Positions 52,650 to 60,677 of a stretch of DNA of 64,000 nucleotides are shown here, piece by piece; the first letter of the stretch is position 1, and every line of letters starts with the position of its first letter. Location of the stretch: contig UCIA01000032.1 of NCBI GenBank assembly GCA_900472295.1, positions 62,001-126,000 on the forward strand. The letters are read 5' to 3'. A program made the position numbers and the translations under genes. The notes beneath the pieces are model-generated. The model ran no database searches. It was given only the letters and a program-made list of their open reading frames with translations, and was not told the origin of the DNA. The DNA is from Hyphomicrobiales bacterium (GTDB taxonomy: Bacteria; Pseudomonadota; Alphaproteobacteria; Rhizobiales; Rhizobiaceae).

Positions 52650-53978
52650 TCACTCCTCGATCGGCTCCGGCGGGTTGGCGTTGCGGCCCTTGCCGAAGGT
52701 GTAGCCGGTTTCCACCGCCTTCTTGCCGAACTTGTCACGCAGCGCGTCGATGGCGCTTTCGGCCATGGCGCGCTTGCGCGAGCCGACATCGACCAGATCG
52801 GGCGGGTCGGCCTTTTCGTCATCCGAGAGATCGCTGACGCCTATGCCGAGCAGCCGGTATCTCGTGCCATCCGCCTCCTTGCGCAGGAGGTCGAGCCCGG
52901 TCTGGAAAATGCGGTCTGCCAGCCTAGTCGGGTCGCCGAGCTGGCGGTTGCGGGTGCGCAGCTTGAAGTCCTGCGACTTCAGTTTCAGCACCACGGTGCG
53001 CCCGGCAATGCCTGACTTCTTCAGCCGCGCCGAGACCTTTTCCGACAACCCCCTCAGCACTGGAACCAGCTCGGCCATGTCGGCAATATCGGTGTCGAAT
53101 GTGGTTTCGGCCGAGACGCTTTTTGCGTCCTGATCAGGGTCGACACGGCGGTCGTCCTCGCCCCGCGATAGATGATAGAGCCGGGTGCCCATGACGCCGT
53201 AGCGGCGCATCAAATCGGCGCGTTCCATGCGCTGCAGCTGGGCGATTCTGCGAATGCCGTCGCGTTCCAGCGTTGCGGCAAAGGCCTTGCCGACGCCCCA
53301 GATCAGCGTCACCGGCTGCTCGGCCAGAAAACCCAGCGCCTCTGCCTCGCCGATCACCGAAAAGCCGCGCGGCTTGCGGAAATCGGACGCCACCTTGGCC
53401 AGGAACTTGCAGTAGGACAGCCCAGCCGAAACGGTTATGCCGATCTCCTTTTCGACGGTCTGCGCAAAGCGCGCCAGCACGACTGCCGGCGGCACACCGT
53501 GCAGGCGCTCGGTGCCGGCAAGGTCCAAAAACGCCTCGTCGATGGAGAGCGGCTCGACCAGCGGCGTCAGCGCCTGCATGAGAGCGCGCACCTCACGCCC
53601 GACGCGGACATATTTTTCCATGTTGGGCGCGATGACGACCGCTTCCGGGCAAGCTTCGAGAGCCTTGAACATCGGCATTGCCGAGCGCACGCCCTTGATG
53701 CGGGCGATGTAGCAGGCGGTGGAGACGACGCCGCGCTTGCCGCCGCCGATGATCAGCGGCTTGTCCTTCAGCGCCGGGTTATCGCGCTTTTCGATCGCCG
53801 CATAGAAGGCGTCGCAATCGATATGGGCCAGATGCAGCCGGTAAAGCTCGGGATGGCGGGCAAGCCGCGGGCTGCCGCAGCGCTCGCAACGGCGCGTGTC
53901 GCTGCGCTGAAAGGTCAGGCAGTCGCGGCAAAAACCGTGCTCGGGATTGTTGACAGGGGCCGCCATCGCTGCGAACAT
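52650..53978 (-). CDS. dinB: Y-family DNA polymerase IV (DinB) with N-terminal Cys4 module
   Basis: 442 aa. HIDCDAFYAAIEKRDNPALKDKPLIIGGGKRGVVSTACYIARIKGVRSAMPM is the DinB palm-finger start (Asp54); PLSIDEAFLDLAGT carries the second catalytic acid. Before it, residues 17-34 hold CRDC...CERC, a Cys4 zinc-finger-like module that classical DinB lacks. The C-terminal little finger is complete. Translesion synthesis under stress. Confidence 0.92.
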   Translation of the reverse strand: MFAAMAAPVNNPEHGFCRDCLTFQRSDTRRCERCGSPRLARHPELYRLHLAHIDCDAFYAAIEKRDNPALKDKPLIIGGGKRGVVSTACYIARIKGVRSAMPMFKALEACPEAVVIAPNMEKYVRVGREVRALMQALTPLVEPLSIDEAFLDLAGTERLHGVPPAVVLARFAQTVEKEIGITVSAGLSYCKFLAKVASDFRKPRGFSVIGEAEALGFLAEQPVTLIWGVGKAFAATLERDGIRRIAQLQRMERADLMRRYGVMGTRLYHLSRGEDDRRVDPDQDAKSVSAETTFDTDIADMAELVPVLRGLSEKVSARLKKSGIAGRTVVLKLKSQDFKLRTRNRQLGDPTRLADRIFQTGLDLLRKEADGTRYRLLGIGVSDLSDDEKADPPDLVDVGSRKRAMAESAIDALRDKFGKKAVETGYTFGKGRNANPPEPIEE

Positions 53979-54045
53979 AAAGAGAACAGATGCAATGGTA
54001 CGTCAGGACGGAAGCCGCTACAAGCGGTTAGCCGGGAGAGAACTC

Positions 54046-54621
54046 ATGAGCACGACCATAGCGCCGCTGGCGCCGGAATTATGGGCGGATTTCGAGGATC
54101 TCTTCGGCAAGCAGGGCGCCTGTTACGGCTGCTGGTGCACGCATTTCCGGATGGCGCCGGCGGTGCGGCGCGCCAGCGACAAACAGCGCAACAAGGATCA
54201 TATCAAGGCGCGCATCGAGGCCGGACCGCCGCCGGGGCTTTTGGCTTTCGAGGATGGCATAGCGGTCGGCTGGATGCAGATCGGCCCGCGCGCCGACGTG
54301 CCCGAATGGAACAATCGGGGCAGGGGCTCGGCGCCGGTCGATGCTGCCGATGCCGCCGATCAGAGTGTCTGGGCAATCTCGTGCTTCTTCATCCGCGCCA
54401 ATGCCCGCGGCCGGGGCATCAGCCACCGCCTGGTCGAGGGCGGCATCGCTTTTGCGCGCCAGAACAGAGCGCGGCTGGTCGAAGCCTGTCCGATCGATGT
54501 GTCGCGCGATTCGCGCTCGATCGGCCTGTTCGTCGGCTCGTCGCGCGTGTTCGAAAAAGCCGGCTTCGAGCGGCTCGTCGAACGCAAGGCGGGCCGGCCG
54601 CTGATGCGGCTGGTGCTGTAG
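54046..54621 (+). CDS. GNAT family N-acetyltransferase
   Basis: 191 aa from ATG 54046. GACYGCWCTHFRM (24-36) is a cysteine-rich entry seen in one GNAT subgroup; VWAISCFFIRANARGRGISHRLVEGGIAFARQNRARLVEACPID is the acetyl-CoA motif A region. Substrate unknown. Divergent from dinB. Confidence 0.82.
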   Translation: MSTTIAPLAPELWADFEDLFGKQGACYGCWCTHFRMAPAVRRASDKQRNKDHIKARIEAGPPPGLLAFEDGIAVGWMQIGPRADVPEWNNRGRGSAPVDAADAADQSVWAISCFFIRANARGRGISHRLVEGGIAFARQNRARLVEACPIDVSRDSRSIGLFVGSSRVFEKAGFERLVERKAGRPLMRLVL

Positions 54622-54718
54622 CCGCAGCAATCCATAGGTCTTGTCTTGCGGCTGTGATGGTATTTCCCTACCAGTGGTAGAAACGGTTTTGACGACTGCA
54701 ATAAAGTGGAGGATCGAT

Positions 54719-56224
54719 ATGAAGCGCGTTTTGCCAGTTGTTTTGCTTCTTGCCTGCAGTGCGCCGGCGTTTGGCCAGACGGTCGACAGCGAGGGCGCGA
54801 AGCGCCTTACCGACGATCTGGCGCACTATTTCAGCAAGAAGCCGTTCGAGATCGGATTTTTGAAGATCTCGGTCGAAGGCGATGCCTACAAGCTCGCATT
54901 CGATTTCAAGCCGCTCGTGGAACTCTTGGCAAAACAGGATGGCCTGAAGCTCGATCTCACCCCTTATGCGCTGTTGACCAAACCACGCAGCGATGGCGCG
55001 TGGGATGTCTCAGGCACTCTGGCGCCGGAAGGGTCGATGGAATTCAACGGACCTCAGGGTCCGCAAAGCATGAAGGTGTCTATCAAGGGCGGGAAGTTCG
55101 TCGGTGTCTACGATCCCGAACTGGCGACTTTCAGCAGCGCGACGTCGTCACTGGAAGGCATGACGATGACGTCGCAGGATACCATGCAGCGCACGGAGAT
55201 GAGTTCTGGTGCTGGAACCGCCACCATGAGCTCCACCAAGGGCGCAAATGGCGGCGTCGATTTCAACATGGTTCAGACCATCGCCGATTTTGCAGAGGCA
55301 ATCACGATCGACAACCCGAACAGCGGGCAGAAAATGCAGCTGACGGTCAAGTCGCCCGAATTTTCGGTGGACGCGAAAGGCAAGGGGCTTCGCACGAAGC
55401 CTATTCTGGACCTGCTGGCCTTCGCCGTGGCCAATGAGGACGAGGCAAGTCTGAAGGCCAACCAGGCGGAGCTCAAGTCGCATCTTCTGACCGCGCTGCC
55501 AATTTGGGAGCGGATCGATGGGGCCTATACCCTCAAGGATTTCAGCGTCGGCAGCCCGGTCGGCAGTTTCGGCGCGGCAAAACTAGGCATCGCCTTCGGC
55601 ATGGACGGTGTCGCGCGCAACGGGGCGATCAGCTACGGGATCAAGGCGTCGGGGCTTTCGATACCGCAAAATCTGGTTCCAGCCTGGGGCGTCGCGCTGT
55701 TGCCCACCGACATCGACCTCAATTTCGGCGGCGCCAACATCGATCTCGACACAATGGCCAAGAAGGCTATCGAAGCCTTCGATCTCAACAAGAACCCGCC
55801 GCTTTCGGCGGATTTCGGCGACGGTCTCAAGAAAGATTTTCTGGCGAACGGCCCCAAGATCGTCATCGGCCACAGCACGGTCAAGGGCGGCGGCGCCGAA
55901 ATCGCGCTGGAGGGCGACATGACGTTTCCCGATGGCGAGAAGCCCGATGCCAACGTGACCATCGACGTCGCCGGCTACGACAAGATCGTGGCGGCCTTGC
56001 AGGAGGCAGCAAAAACCGACCCGCAGGCCTCGCAGGCTTTCACCGGGGCGCTGGCCATCAAGGGATTTGCCAAGACGCTGCCGGATGGCCGTATCGAATG
56101 GGTGATCAACGCCAGGCACGACGGGTCGGTGACGGTCAATGGCGCCATGCTGAAGGGCCCGGATCCGGTCGTGGAAGACAACGCCGATCCGGGTGCCATC
56201 CCTGGGACGGCAACGAAGCCCTGA
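54719..56224 (+). CDS. Large secreted protein, unknown
   Basis: 501 aa from ATG 54719 (ribosome binding site GTGGAGGATCG). Signal peptide 1-19 (APAFGQT). Repeated beta-rich segments, with alternating hydrophobic and polar residues throughout; low-complexity stretch MTMTSQDTMQRTEMSSGAGTATMSS near 148-172. Possibly of the DUF2125 type, but I cannot place it firmly. No catalytic motif seen. Confidence 0.6.
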   Translation: MKRVLPVVLLLACSAPAFGQTVDSEGAKRLTDDLAHYFSKKPFEIGFLKISVEGDAYKLAFDFKPLVELLAKQDGLKLDLTPYALLTKPRSDGAWDVSGTLAPEGSMEFNGPQGPQSMKVSIKGGKFVGVYDPELATFSSATSSLEGMTMTSQDTMQRTEMSSGAGTATMSSTKGANGGVDFNMVQTIADFAEAITIDNPNSGQKMQLTVKSPEFSVDAKGKGLRTKPILDLLAFAVANEDEASLKANQAELKSHLLTALPIWERIDGAYTLKDFSVGSPVGSFGAAKLGIAFGMDGVARNGAISYGIKASGLSIPQNLVPAWGVALLPTDIDLNFGGANIDLDTMAKKAIEAFDLNKNPPLSADFGDGLKKDFLANGPKIVIGHSTVKGGGAEIALEGDMTFPDGEKPDANVTIDVAGYDKIVAALQEAAKTDPQASQAFTGALAIKGFAKTLPDGRIEWVINARHDGSVTVNGAMLKGPDPVVEDNADPGAIPGTATKP

Positions 56225-56248
56225 GCGCTGGACTAAGAGGCGGCCAAC

Positions 56249-56902
56249 TCAGAGCCCCAGTGCGCTGGCAATCTTTGGCGCCGCCTCATGCCAGTCCTCG
56301 ACGGAGACGATGTCATCCGGCACCGGCGGCAGGAAGGCACGCAGCGAATTGTCGGCCATCAGATGGAAGAGATGGGCGTCCGCGACCGAATTGCGCGCCG
56401 AGATGAGATTGGAGGGCTGGTCGTCGACAAAGGCCACCGGCCGGCTCTTTTGGCCGCGCAATTTGGCCACTGCAGGGCCTTTCGCCATTTCGGTGGTCAA
56501 CAGCGGATAGTTCAATCCGAGCGCATCGAGATGCGCGCGGCGCGCCGCGCGATGGCGGTGCGGCATGGCGGTCAGCAGGATGATTTCAGCCTGCCCGTCA
56601 AGGCTGGCAAGCGCTTGCTCGGCGCCGTCGGTGACGCTTTGCCACTCGGCCTGGGCATCGAAAAAGTCGCCGAGAAGTGCGGTAACTTCCGGCTGTTCGA
56701 TCAGCCGGCCGCTCGCCGTTTCGGCGATGTTGCCGGTAAGGCGGAAGGACGCCAGCGTCAGGCCGAAGCCGCGCGATTTCAGGAAATTCGGAAAGGGCCG
56801 GATGAATTCGAGCACGACATCGTCGACGTCGAGGATCAGCAGCGGCCGGTCGTCGGCGGCAAGTTCGGCGATCTGGCGCGCCGTCTCGGGATCGTCGCTC
56901 AT
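56249..56902 (-). CDS. HAD-superfamily hydrolase-like protein
   Basis: 217 aa. LLILDVDDVVLEF (Asp25, Asp27) is the HAD nucleophile motif; ILLTAMPHRHR and the FVDDQPSN segment fit motifs II and IV. Substrate unknown. Its ATG overlaps the DUF3572 stop (ATGA), so the pair is one operon. Confidence 0.78.
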   Translation of the reverse strand: MSDDPETARQIAELAADDRPLLILDVDDVVLEFIRPFPNFLKSRGFGLTLASFRLTGNIAETASGRLIEQPEVTALLGDFFDAQAEWQSVTDGAEQALASLDGQAEIILLTAMPHRHRAARRAHLDALGLNYPLLTTEMAKGPAVAKLRGQKSRPVAFVDDQPSNLISARNSVADAHLFHLMADNSLRAFLPPVPDDIVSVEDWHEAAPKIASALGL

Positions 56903-57198
56903 ATCGAATGCTCATGGTCATCGCCGCCAAGCGGCAGGGCACGCAATGCCTTGCCGACCGAGGCCGGCGGGGTGCCGGTTTCCTCGGCAAACCGCAACAG
57001 GGTCGGCTCGTGGGCGAGGATGAATTGCAGCACGCCGGCAAGGAACCCTGGTTCGGCAGCGGCGCGCCTGATGGCAGACGCCTCGATGCCGGTGATCGCC
57101 AGGAAGCGCGGCAGGAGTTCGGGGTCGGCGGCAACGAAGCCCAGTGCCTTCACGGCAATGGTTTCCGCTTCCTCGCGCATTGACGCTGCGTTTGCCAT
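56899..57198 (-). CDS. DUF3572 family protein
   Basis: 99 aa, all-helical: EEAETIAVKALGFVAADPELLPRFLAITGIEASAIRRAAAEPGFLAGVLQFILAHEPTLLRFAEE matches DUF3572 of alphaproteobacteria. Of the neighbouring ATGs, 57198 has AAGG at a good distance; 57201 is the alternative. The upstream frame to 57345 would run into the divK promoter region. Conserved next to divK in this group; function unknown. Confidence 0.82.
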   Translation of the reverse strand: MANAASMREEAETIAVKALGFVAADPELLPRFLAITGIEASAIRRAAAEPGFLAGVLQFILAHEPTLLRFAEETGTPPASVGKALRALPLGGDDHEHSI

Positions 57199-57243
57199 CA
57201 TTACCTTCTGGGTTGCGGAAATGAGTCTCTTTTCCGCAGTAAT

Positions 57244-57260
57244 CGCAAGCGTCGCTTGCG
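57244..57260. promoter_or_regulatory. Inverted repeat in the DUF3572-divK intergenic region
   Basis: CGCAAGCG (57244-57251), T, CGCTTGCG (57253-57260), a perfect 8-bp palindrome in the 238-bp gap between divergent promoters. No clear CtrA box (TTAA-N7-TTAA) was found by eye. Confidence 0.4.
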
Positions 57261-57436
57261 GCAAGCCACCGCCCCAATCCAATGTGATTTTCGAGGTGGA
57301 ATCCGAATGGCTTTTGCAGCTGCGGGTTTCCGTTTCGTCAATCATATTGCCTTAGAGTGAAGGAGGGTTTGGTGTGCTCCGACAAGGGCGCATGACGGCG
57401 GGCTTCGGGCAGAAGTCAGGCCGGGACGGGAATTGA

Positions 57437-57808
57437 ATGCCTAAGAAGGTGATGATCGTCGAGGATAATGAGCTCAACATGAAGCTCTTTAGGGACCTCA
57501 TCGAAGCCAGCGGTTATGAGACGGTGCGTACGCGCAACGGCCTCGAAGCGCTCGATCTGGCGCGCCAGCATCGGCCGGACCTGATCCTGATGGACATCCA
57601 GCTGCCGGAAGTATCCGGCCTGGAAGTGACGAAATGGCTGAAAGAGGACGATGACCTCCATTCCATTCCGGTCATTGCCGTCACGGCATTCGCCATGAAG
57701 GGCGATGAGGAACGTATTCGCCAGGGCGGTTGCGAGGCCTATATCTCGAAGCCGATCTCGGTGCCGCGTTTCATCGAAACCATCAAATCCTACCTGGGCG
57801 ATGCCTGA
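57437..57808 (+). CDS. divK: Single-domain response regulator DivK
   Basis: 123 aa, a bare receiver domain. Acidic pocket ED (9-10), phosphorylated Asp53 in LILMDIQLPEVSG, Thr and Lys in AVTAFAMKGD and SKPIS. DivK is the polar-localised switch controlling DivJ/PleC and, through DivL/CckA, CtrA. It precedes pleD by 27 bp, the conserved order. Confidence 0.96.
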   Translation: MPKKVMIVEDNELNMKLFRDLIEASGYETVRTRNGLEALDLARQHRPDLILMDIQLPEVSGLEVTKWLKEDDDLHSIPVIAVTAFAMKGDEERIRQGGCEAYISKPISVPRFIETIKSYLGDA

Positions 57809-57835
57809 TGCACATTCGAGCCGGAGCCTTGTGAG

Positions 57836-59209
57836 ATGACCGCGCGGATCCTCGTCGTCGACGACATCCCAGCCAATGTCCGGCTGCTCGAGGTCCGGCT
57901 GCTGGCCGAATATTTCGAGGTGCTGACCGCTTCCAACGGGCCGGATGCGATCGAGACCTGCGAAAACGGCAAGGTCGACGTCGTGCTGCTCGACGTGATG
58001 ATGCCCGATATGGATGGGTTCGAGGTCTGCCGGCGGCTGAAGAGCGATCCGGCGACCGCGCATATACCGGTGGTCATGGTCACGGCGCTAGACCAGGTTG
58101 CCGACCGGGTGCGCGGCCTTGAGGCCGGCGCCGATGACTTTCTGACCAAGCCGGTCAATGATTTGCAGCTGATGACGCGGGTGAAAAGCCTGGTCAGACT
58201 GAAGTCGCTGACCGACGAGTTGCGCCTGCGCGCCTCCACCACCCGCAATATCGGTATCGAAGAGCTGTTAAGCCGCAGCTTCGCGTCCGACGGGGCGACG
58301 CCGAAGGTGCTGTTGATCGACGAGCGAAAATCCTCCTTCGAACGCATCAAGAAAATGCTGCGCGGCAGCGCCGAGCTCGACATTGCCACCGATCCGAATG
58401 CCGGCTTCTTCCAGGCCGCCGAGCAGCCGTATGAGTGCGTGCTGATCTCGACCGCCTTTGCCGATTTCGATCCGCTGCGGCTGTGTTCGCAATTACGCTC
58501 GCTCGATCGCACCCGCTTCCTGCCGATCATCCTGCTTGCCGACGAAGGTGAGGAGGGGCGCCTCATCAGAGGCCTCGAACTCGGCATCAACGACTATCTG
58601 ATGCGGCCGATCGACCAGCAGGAGCTGACGGCGCGGCTGCGCACGCAGGTGCGCCGCAAGCGCTACAACGACCAGCTGCGCGCCAGTGTTACCCAGACCA
58701 TCGAAATGGCGGTGACCGACGGGCTGACCGGGCTGCACAATCGCCGCTACCTCGACAGCCATCTGCAGACGTTGTTCGACCGCGCCGTGGCGCGACGGCG
58801 GTCGCTGTCGGTGATGATCACCGACCTCGATCGGTTCAAGACCATTAACGACGCGTTTGGCCATGACGGCGGCGACGATGTGCTGCGTGAGTTCGCCCGA
58901 CGGCTGCGCAAAAATGTCAGAGGTATCGACCTTGCCTGCCGCTTCGGCGGCGAGGAATTCGTCGTGGTGATGCCGGACACGGATGGCGCGGTGGCGGAAA
59001 AGGTCGCAGAGCGGATTCGCGCCGAGATAGCCCAGTTGCCGTTTGCAGTCGGCCATGACGGCAAGACGATCGAAGTCACGGTCAGTGTCGGCGTGTCGTC
59101 GGTGCTGAAGGGCGCGGATACGGTCGCGGCGCTGATGAAGCGCGCCGACGTGGCGCTATACGAAGCCAAAAGCGGCGGCCGCAACCGTGTCGTAGCCAAG
59201 GCTGCCTAG
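57836..59209 (+). CDS. pleD: Response regulator-diguanylate cyclase PleD
   Basis: 457 aa. First receiver with Asp53, second degenerate receiver at about 155-285, then GGDEF domain with GGEEF (371-375) and an intact c-di-GMP inhibitory I-site RGID (362-365). Makes c-di-GMP when phosphorylated; in an operon with divK. Stop followed at once by a CTAAAGC/GCTTTAG hairpin. Confidence 0.96.
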   Translation: MTARILVVDDIPANVRLLEVRLLAEYFEVLTASNGPDAIETCENGKVDVVLLDVMMPDMDGFEVCRRLKSDPATAHIPVVMVTALDQVADRVRGLEAGADDFLTKPVNDLQLMTRVKSLVRLKSLTDELRLRASTTRNIGIEELLSRSFASDGATPKVLLIDERKSSFERIKKMLRGSAELDIATDPNAGFFQAAEQPYECVLISTAFADFDPLRLCSQLRSLDRTRFLPIILLADEGEEGRLIRGLELGINDYLMRPIDQQELTARLRTQVRRKRYNDQLRASVTQTIEMAVTDGLTGLHNRRYLDSHLQTLFDRAVARRRSLSVMITDLDRFKTINDAFGHDGGDDVLREFARRLRKNVRGIDLACRFGGEEFVVVMPDTDGAVAEKVAERIRAEIAQLPFAVGHDGKTIEVTVSVGVSSVLKGADTVAALMKRADVALYEAKSGGRNRVVAKAA

Positions 59210-59210
59210 C

Positions 59211-59240
59211 CTAAAGCGCGACGTGCTTTAGCTCTTTGGT
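59211..59240 (+). terminator. Terminator-like hairpin after pleD
   Basis: CTAAAGC (59211-59217), 7-base loop, GCTTTAG (59225-59231), then CTCTTTGG; two bases after the pleD stop. Modest stability. Confidence 0.45.
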
Positions 59241-59370
59241 GTAACCGGGGGGCACTTTTGTGCAACATGCATTGAACTCCACATTATGCAGTCAATCGCG
59301 CAGGGTTGGGAATTTACCTTAATCCAAGTGATTCGGCAGGCGTGGTTAAGAAACTATTGATTTTCAAACA

Positions 59371-59558
59371 TTGTTGCGCGAATGTGCAGCGCAAGAACAA
59401 AGGCGATGCGGGCACGAGGGTAGACAGCCGCATCGCTCCGAATACCCCATGATGCTCAGGTCCGCCGCATCTCCTGGGTCCGTGGGGTCGGCCGGCCGGC
59501 GCTGGCACATAGTGGCCTCCTCGTACCGCTGCCATACGCCGACCGGCCCCCTTTTTTT
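59371..59558 (+). ncRNA. Candidate structured small RNA with CCUCCU loop and T7 terminator
   Basis: In the 465-bp gap between pleD and rpmG there is no ORF support, but three successive stems: TTGCGC/GCGCAA (59374-59394), GCGATGCGG/CCGCATCGC (59403-59411 with 59428-59436), and a long stem 59484-59496 with 59538-59550, continued inside by TGGCA/TGCCA and GTGG/CCGC, whose apical loop is CCTCCTCGTA (59516-59525). It ends in C and seven T (59551-59558). On the opposite strand there would be no T-tract, so transcription from the plus strand is inferred. The loop is complementary to a Shine-Dalgarno sequence, as in the alpha-r14 rhizobial sRNAs. The promoter was not found with confidence, so the 5' end is a guess. 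Confidence 0.45.
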
Positions 59559-59623
59559 GCCGAAAATGACATGAGCACTCCGCGCCAAACCGCGGAGGGT
59601 TCTGGTTTTTCGGAGCCTTGAAT

Positions 59624-59655
59624 CAAAAACGCCGCCCGAAGGGCGGCGCTTTTGT
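59624..59655 (-). terminator. Terminator of rpmG
   Basis: CGCCGCCC (59630-59637), GAA loop, GGGCGGCG (59641-59648). Read on the minus strand it is followed by TTTTTGATT. It also has CTTTTG on the other side, so it may work both ways. Confidence 0.85.
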
Positions 59656-59674
59656 AGAGCGTGTGAAAACCAGA

Positions 59675-59842
59675 TTACTTGATCTTGGTTTCCTTGAACT
59701 CGACATGCTTCTTGGCGACCGGATCGTACTTGCGGAACGACAGCTTGTCGGTCTTGGTACGGCTGTTCTTGCTGGTGACGTAGAAGAAACCGGTGTCTGC
59801 GGTCGACAGAAGCTTGATCTTGATGTTTGCGGCTTTGGCCAT
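59675..59842 (-). CDS. rpmG: 50S ribosomal protein L33
   Basis: 55 aa, beginning MAKAANIKIKLLSTADTGFFY and ending EFKETKIK; exactly the alphaproteobacterial L33. It has no zinc-binding cysteines, the common C-minus form. Too short for most ORF filters. TAA stop at 59675, ribosome binding site not strong. Confidence 0.96.
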   Translation of the reverse strand: MAKAANIKIKLLSTADTGFFYVTSKNSRTKTDKLSFRKYDPVAKKHVEFKETKIK

Positions 59843-59996
59843 TGTATCAGTCCGTTATGTTCGTGGGGTTTTGGCCGCTGGAGCACGGGAAAACACCCGG
59901 ACGCGGGAAACTTGGCGCGACACATAAAGAACGTGCCCGGAAAGTCAAGCCCGGTACGCTTGGTGTGACCCGAGCAAGCCGGCCTTTGGCCGGAAA

Positions 59997-60455
59997 TCAC
60001 ACGGTTTCAGCCACCGGAGCCGCCACTTTCTTCCAGTCGCCGGTGGTATTCCACCAGCGATTCGGATTGGCGCGGTCGTCCAGGCCCTTGGAGCGGCTGG
60101 CGAGGATCGGCTGGATGCGGATGACCGGCTCCTGGTAGGAATGCGCCTGGAAAATGGCCTCGACGACGCGGGCTGCCAGCACCTGGTCATCAGGCAGTTC
60201 GAACGAAACCTCGACCGTGCCGGGGCGTCGGCGCAGTTCGGTCTCGGCACCGGCTGCCGCACCTTCCAGCGGCCGGTAGCGTTCGATGCCGTGCGCGGAC
60301 TGGTAGGCGTTGCGATCGTACTTGCCCATCGCCAGCGGCGCGATCGCCACCACCGCGTCCATGATGCGGTCGACATCGGCTGCCGGCGCCTGGAAGCTGA
60401 CAAGCAGCAGAAGCGTCATGCGTAACGATGTGGTTTCAAAGCCGCTGTCGATCAT
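59997..60455 (-). CDS. NIF3/YqfO insert-domain-like (NGG1p-interacting factor 3-like) small protein
   Basis: 152 aa. HGIERYRPLEGAAAGAETELRRRPGTVEVSFELPDDQVLAARVVEAIFQAHSYQEPVIRI resembles the CutA-like insert domain of YqfO/NIF3 proteins, here stand-alone. ATG 60455 follows GAGGATAGGACG; ATG at 60419 is a shorter option. Function unknown. Confidence 0.65.
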   Translation of the reverse strand: MIDSGFETTSLRMTLLLLVSFQAPAADVDRIMDAVVAIAPLAMGKYDRNAYQSAHGIERYRPLEGAAAGAETELRRRPGTVEVSFELPDDQVLAARVVEAIFQAHSYQEPVIRIQPILASRSKGLDDRANPNRWWNTTGDWKKVAAPVAETV

Positions 60456-60574
60456 CGTCCTATCCTCAAGCTCGGGTGTTTTGGGACACCCTTTTAGCTG
60501 AGGCCTCCTGACACGGTTCTGTCAGCAGCGGTGTCGTCTCGCCGTGGATTGCGCGTGTTGGCGGGCGGATGCGC

Positions 60575-60677
60575 TAGAGCAATTCCAGGAAAAGTGTACG
60601 CGGTTTTCCGTCCGGAATTGCGTAAAAACAGAGAGATAGAGCGGTTCGCCGTTTCCGTGAAACGGTGAAACACTCTA
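60575..60677. repeat. Palindromic repeat, family 1, copy C
   Basis: 103 bp, TAGAGCAATTCCAGGAAAAG at the left and ACTCTA at the right, the last triplet (60675-60677) being the complement of the MFS stop codon. Stem GTTCGCCGTTTC/GAAACGGTGAA. The left end is intergenic. Inner left arm AATTCC/GGAATT as in copies A and B. Confidence 0.85.

Noticed and set aside
59371..59558. Signal recognition particle RNA or 6S RNA at this site
   Set aside because: The SRP tetraloop GGAA and its conserved flanks are absent, and I cannot match the 6S open bubble. Kept only as an unclassified sRNA.
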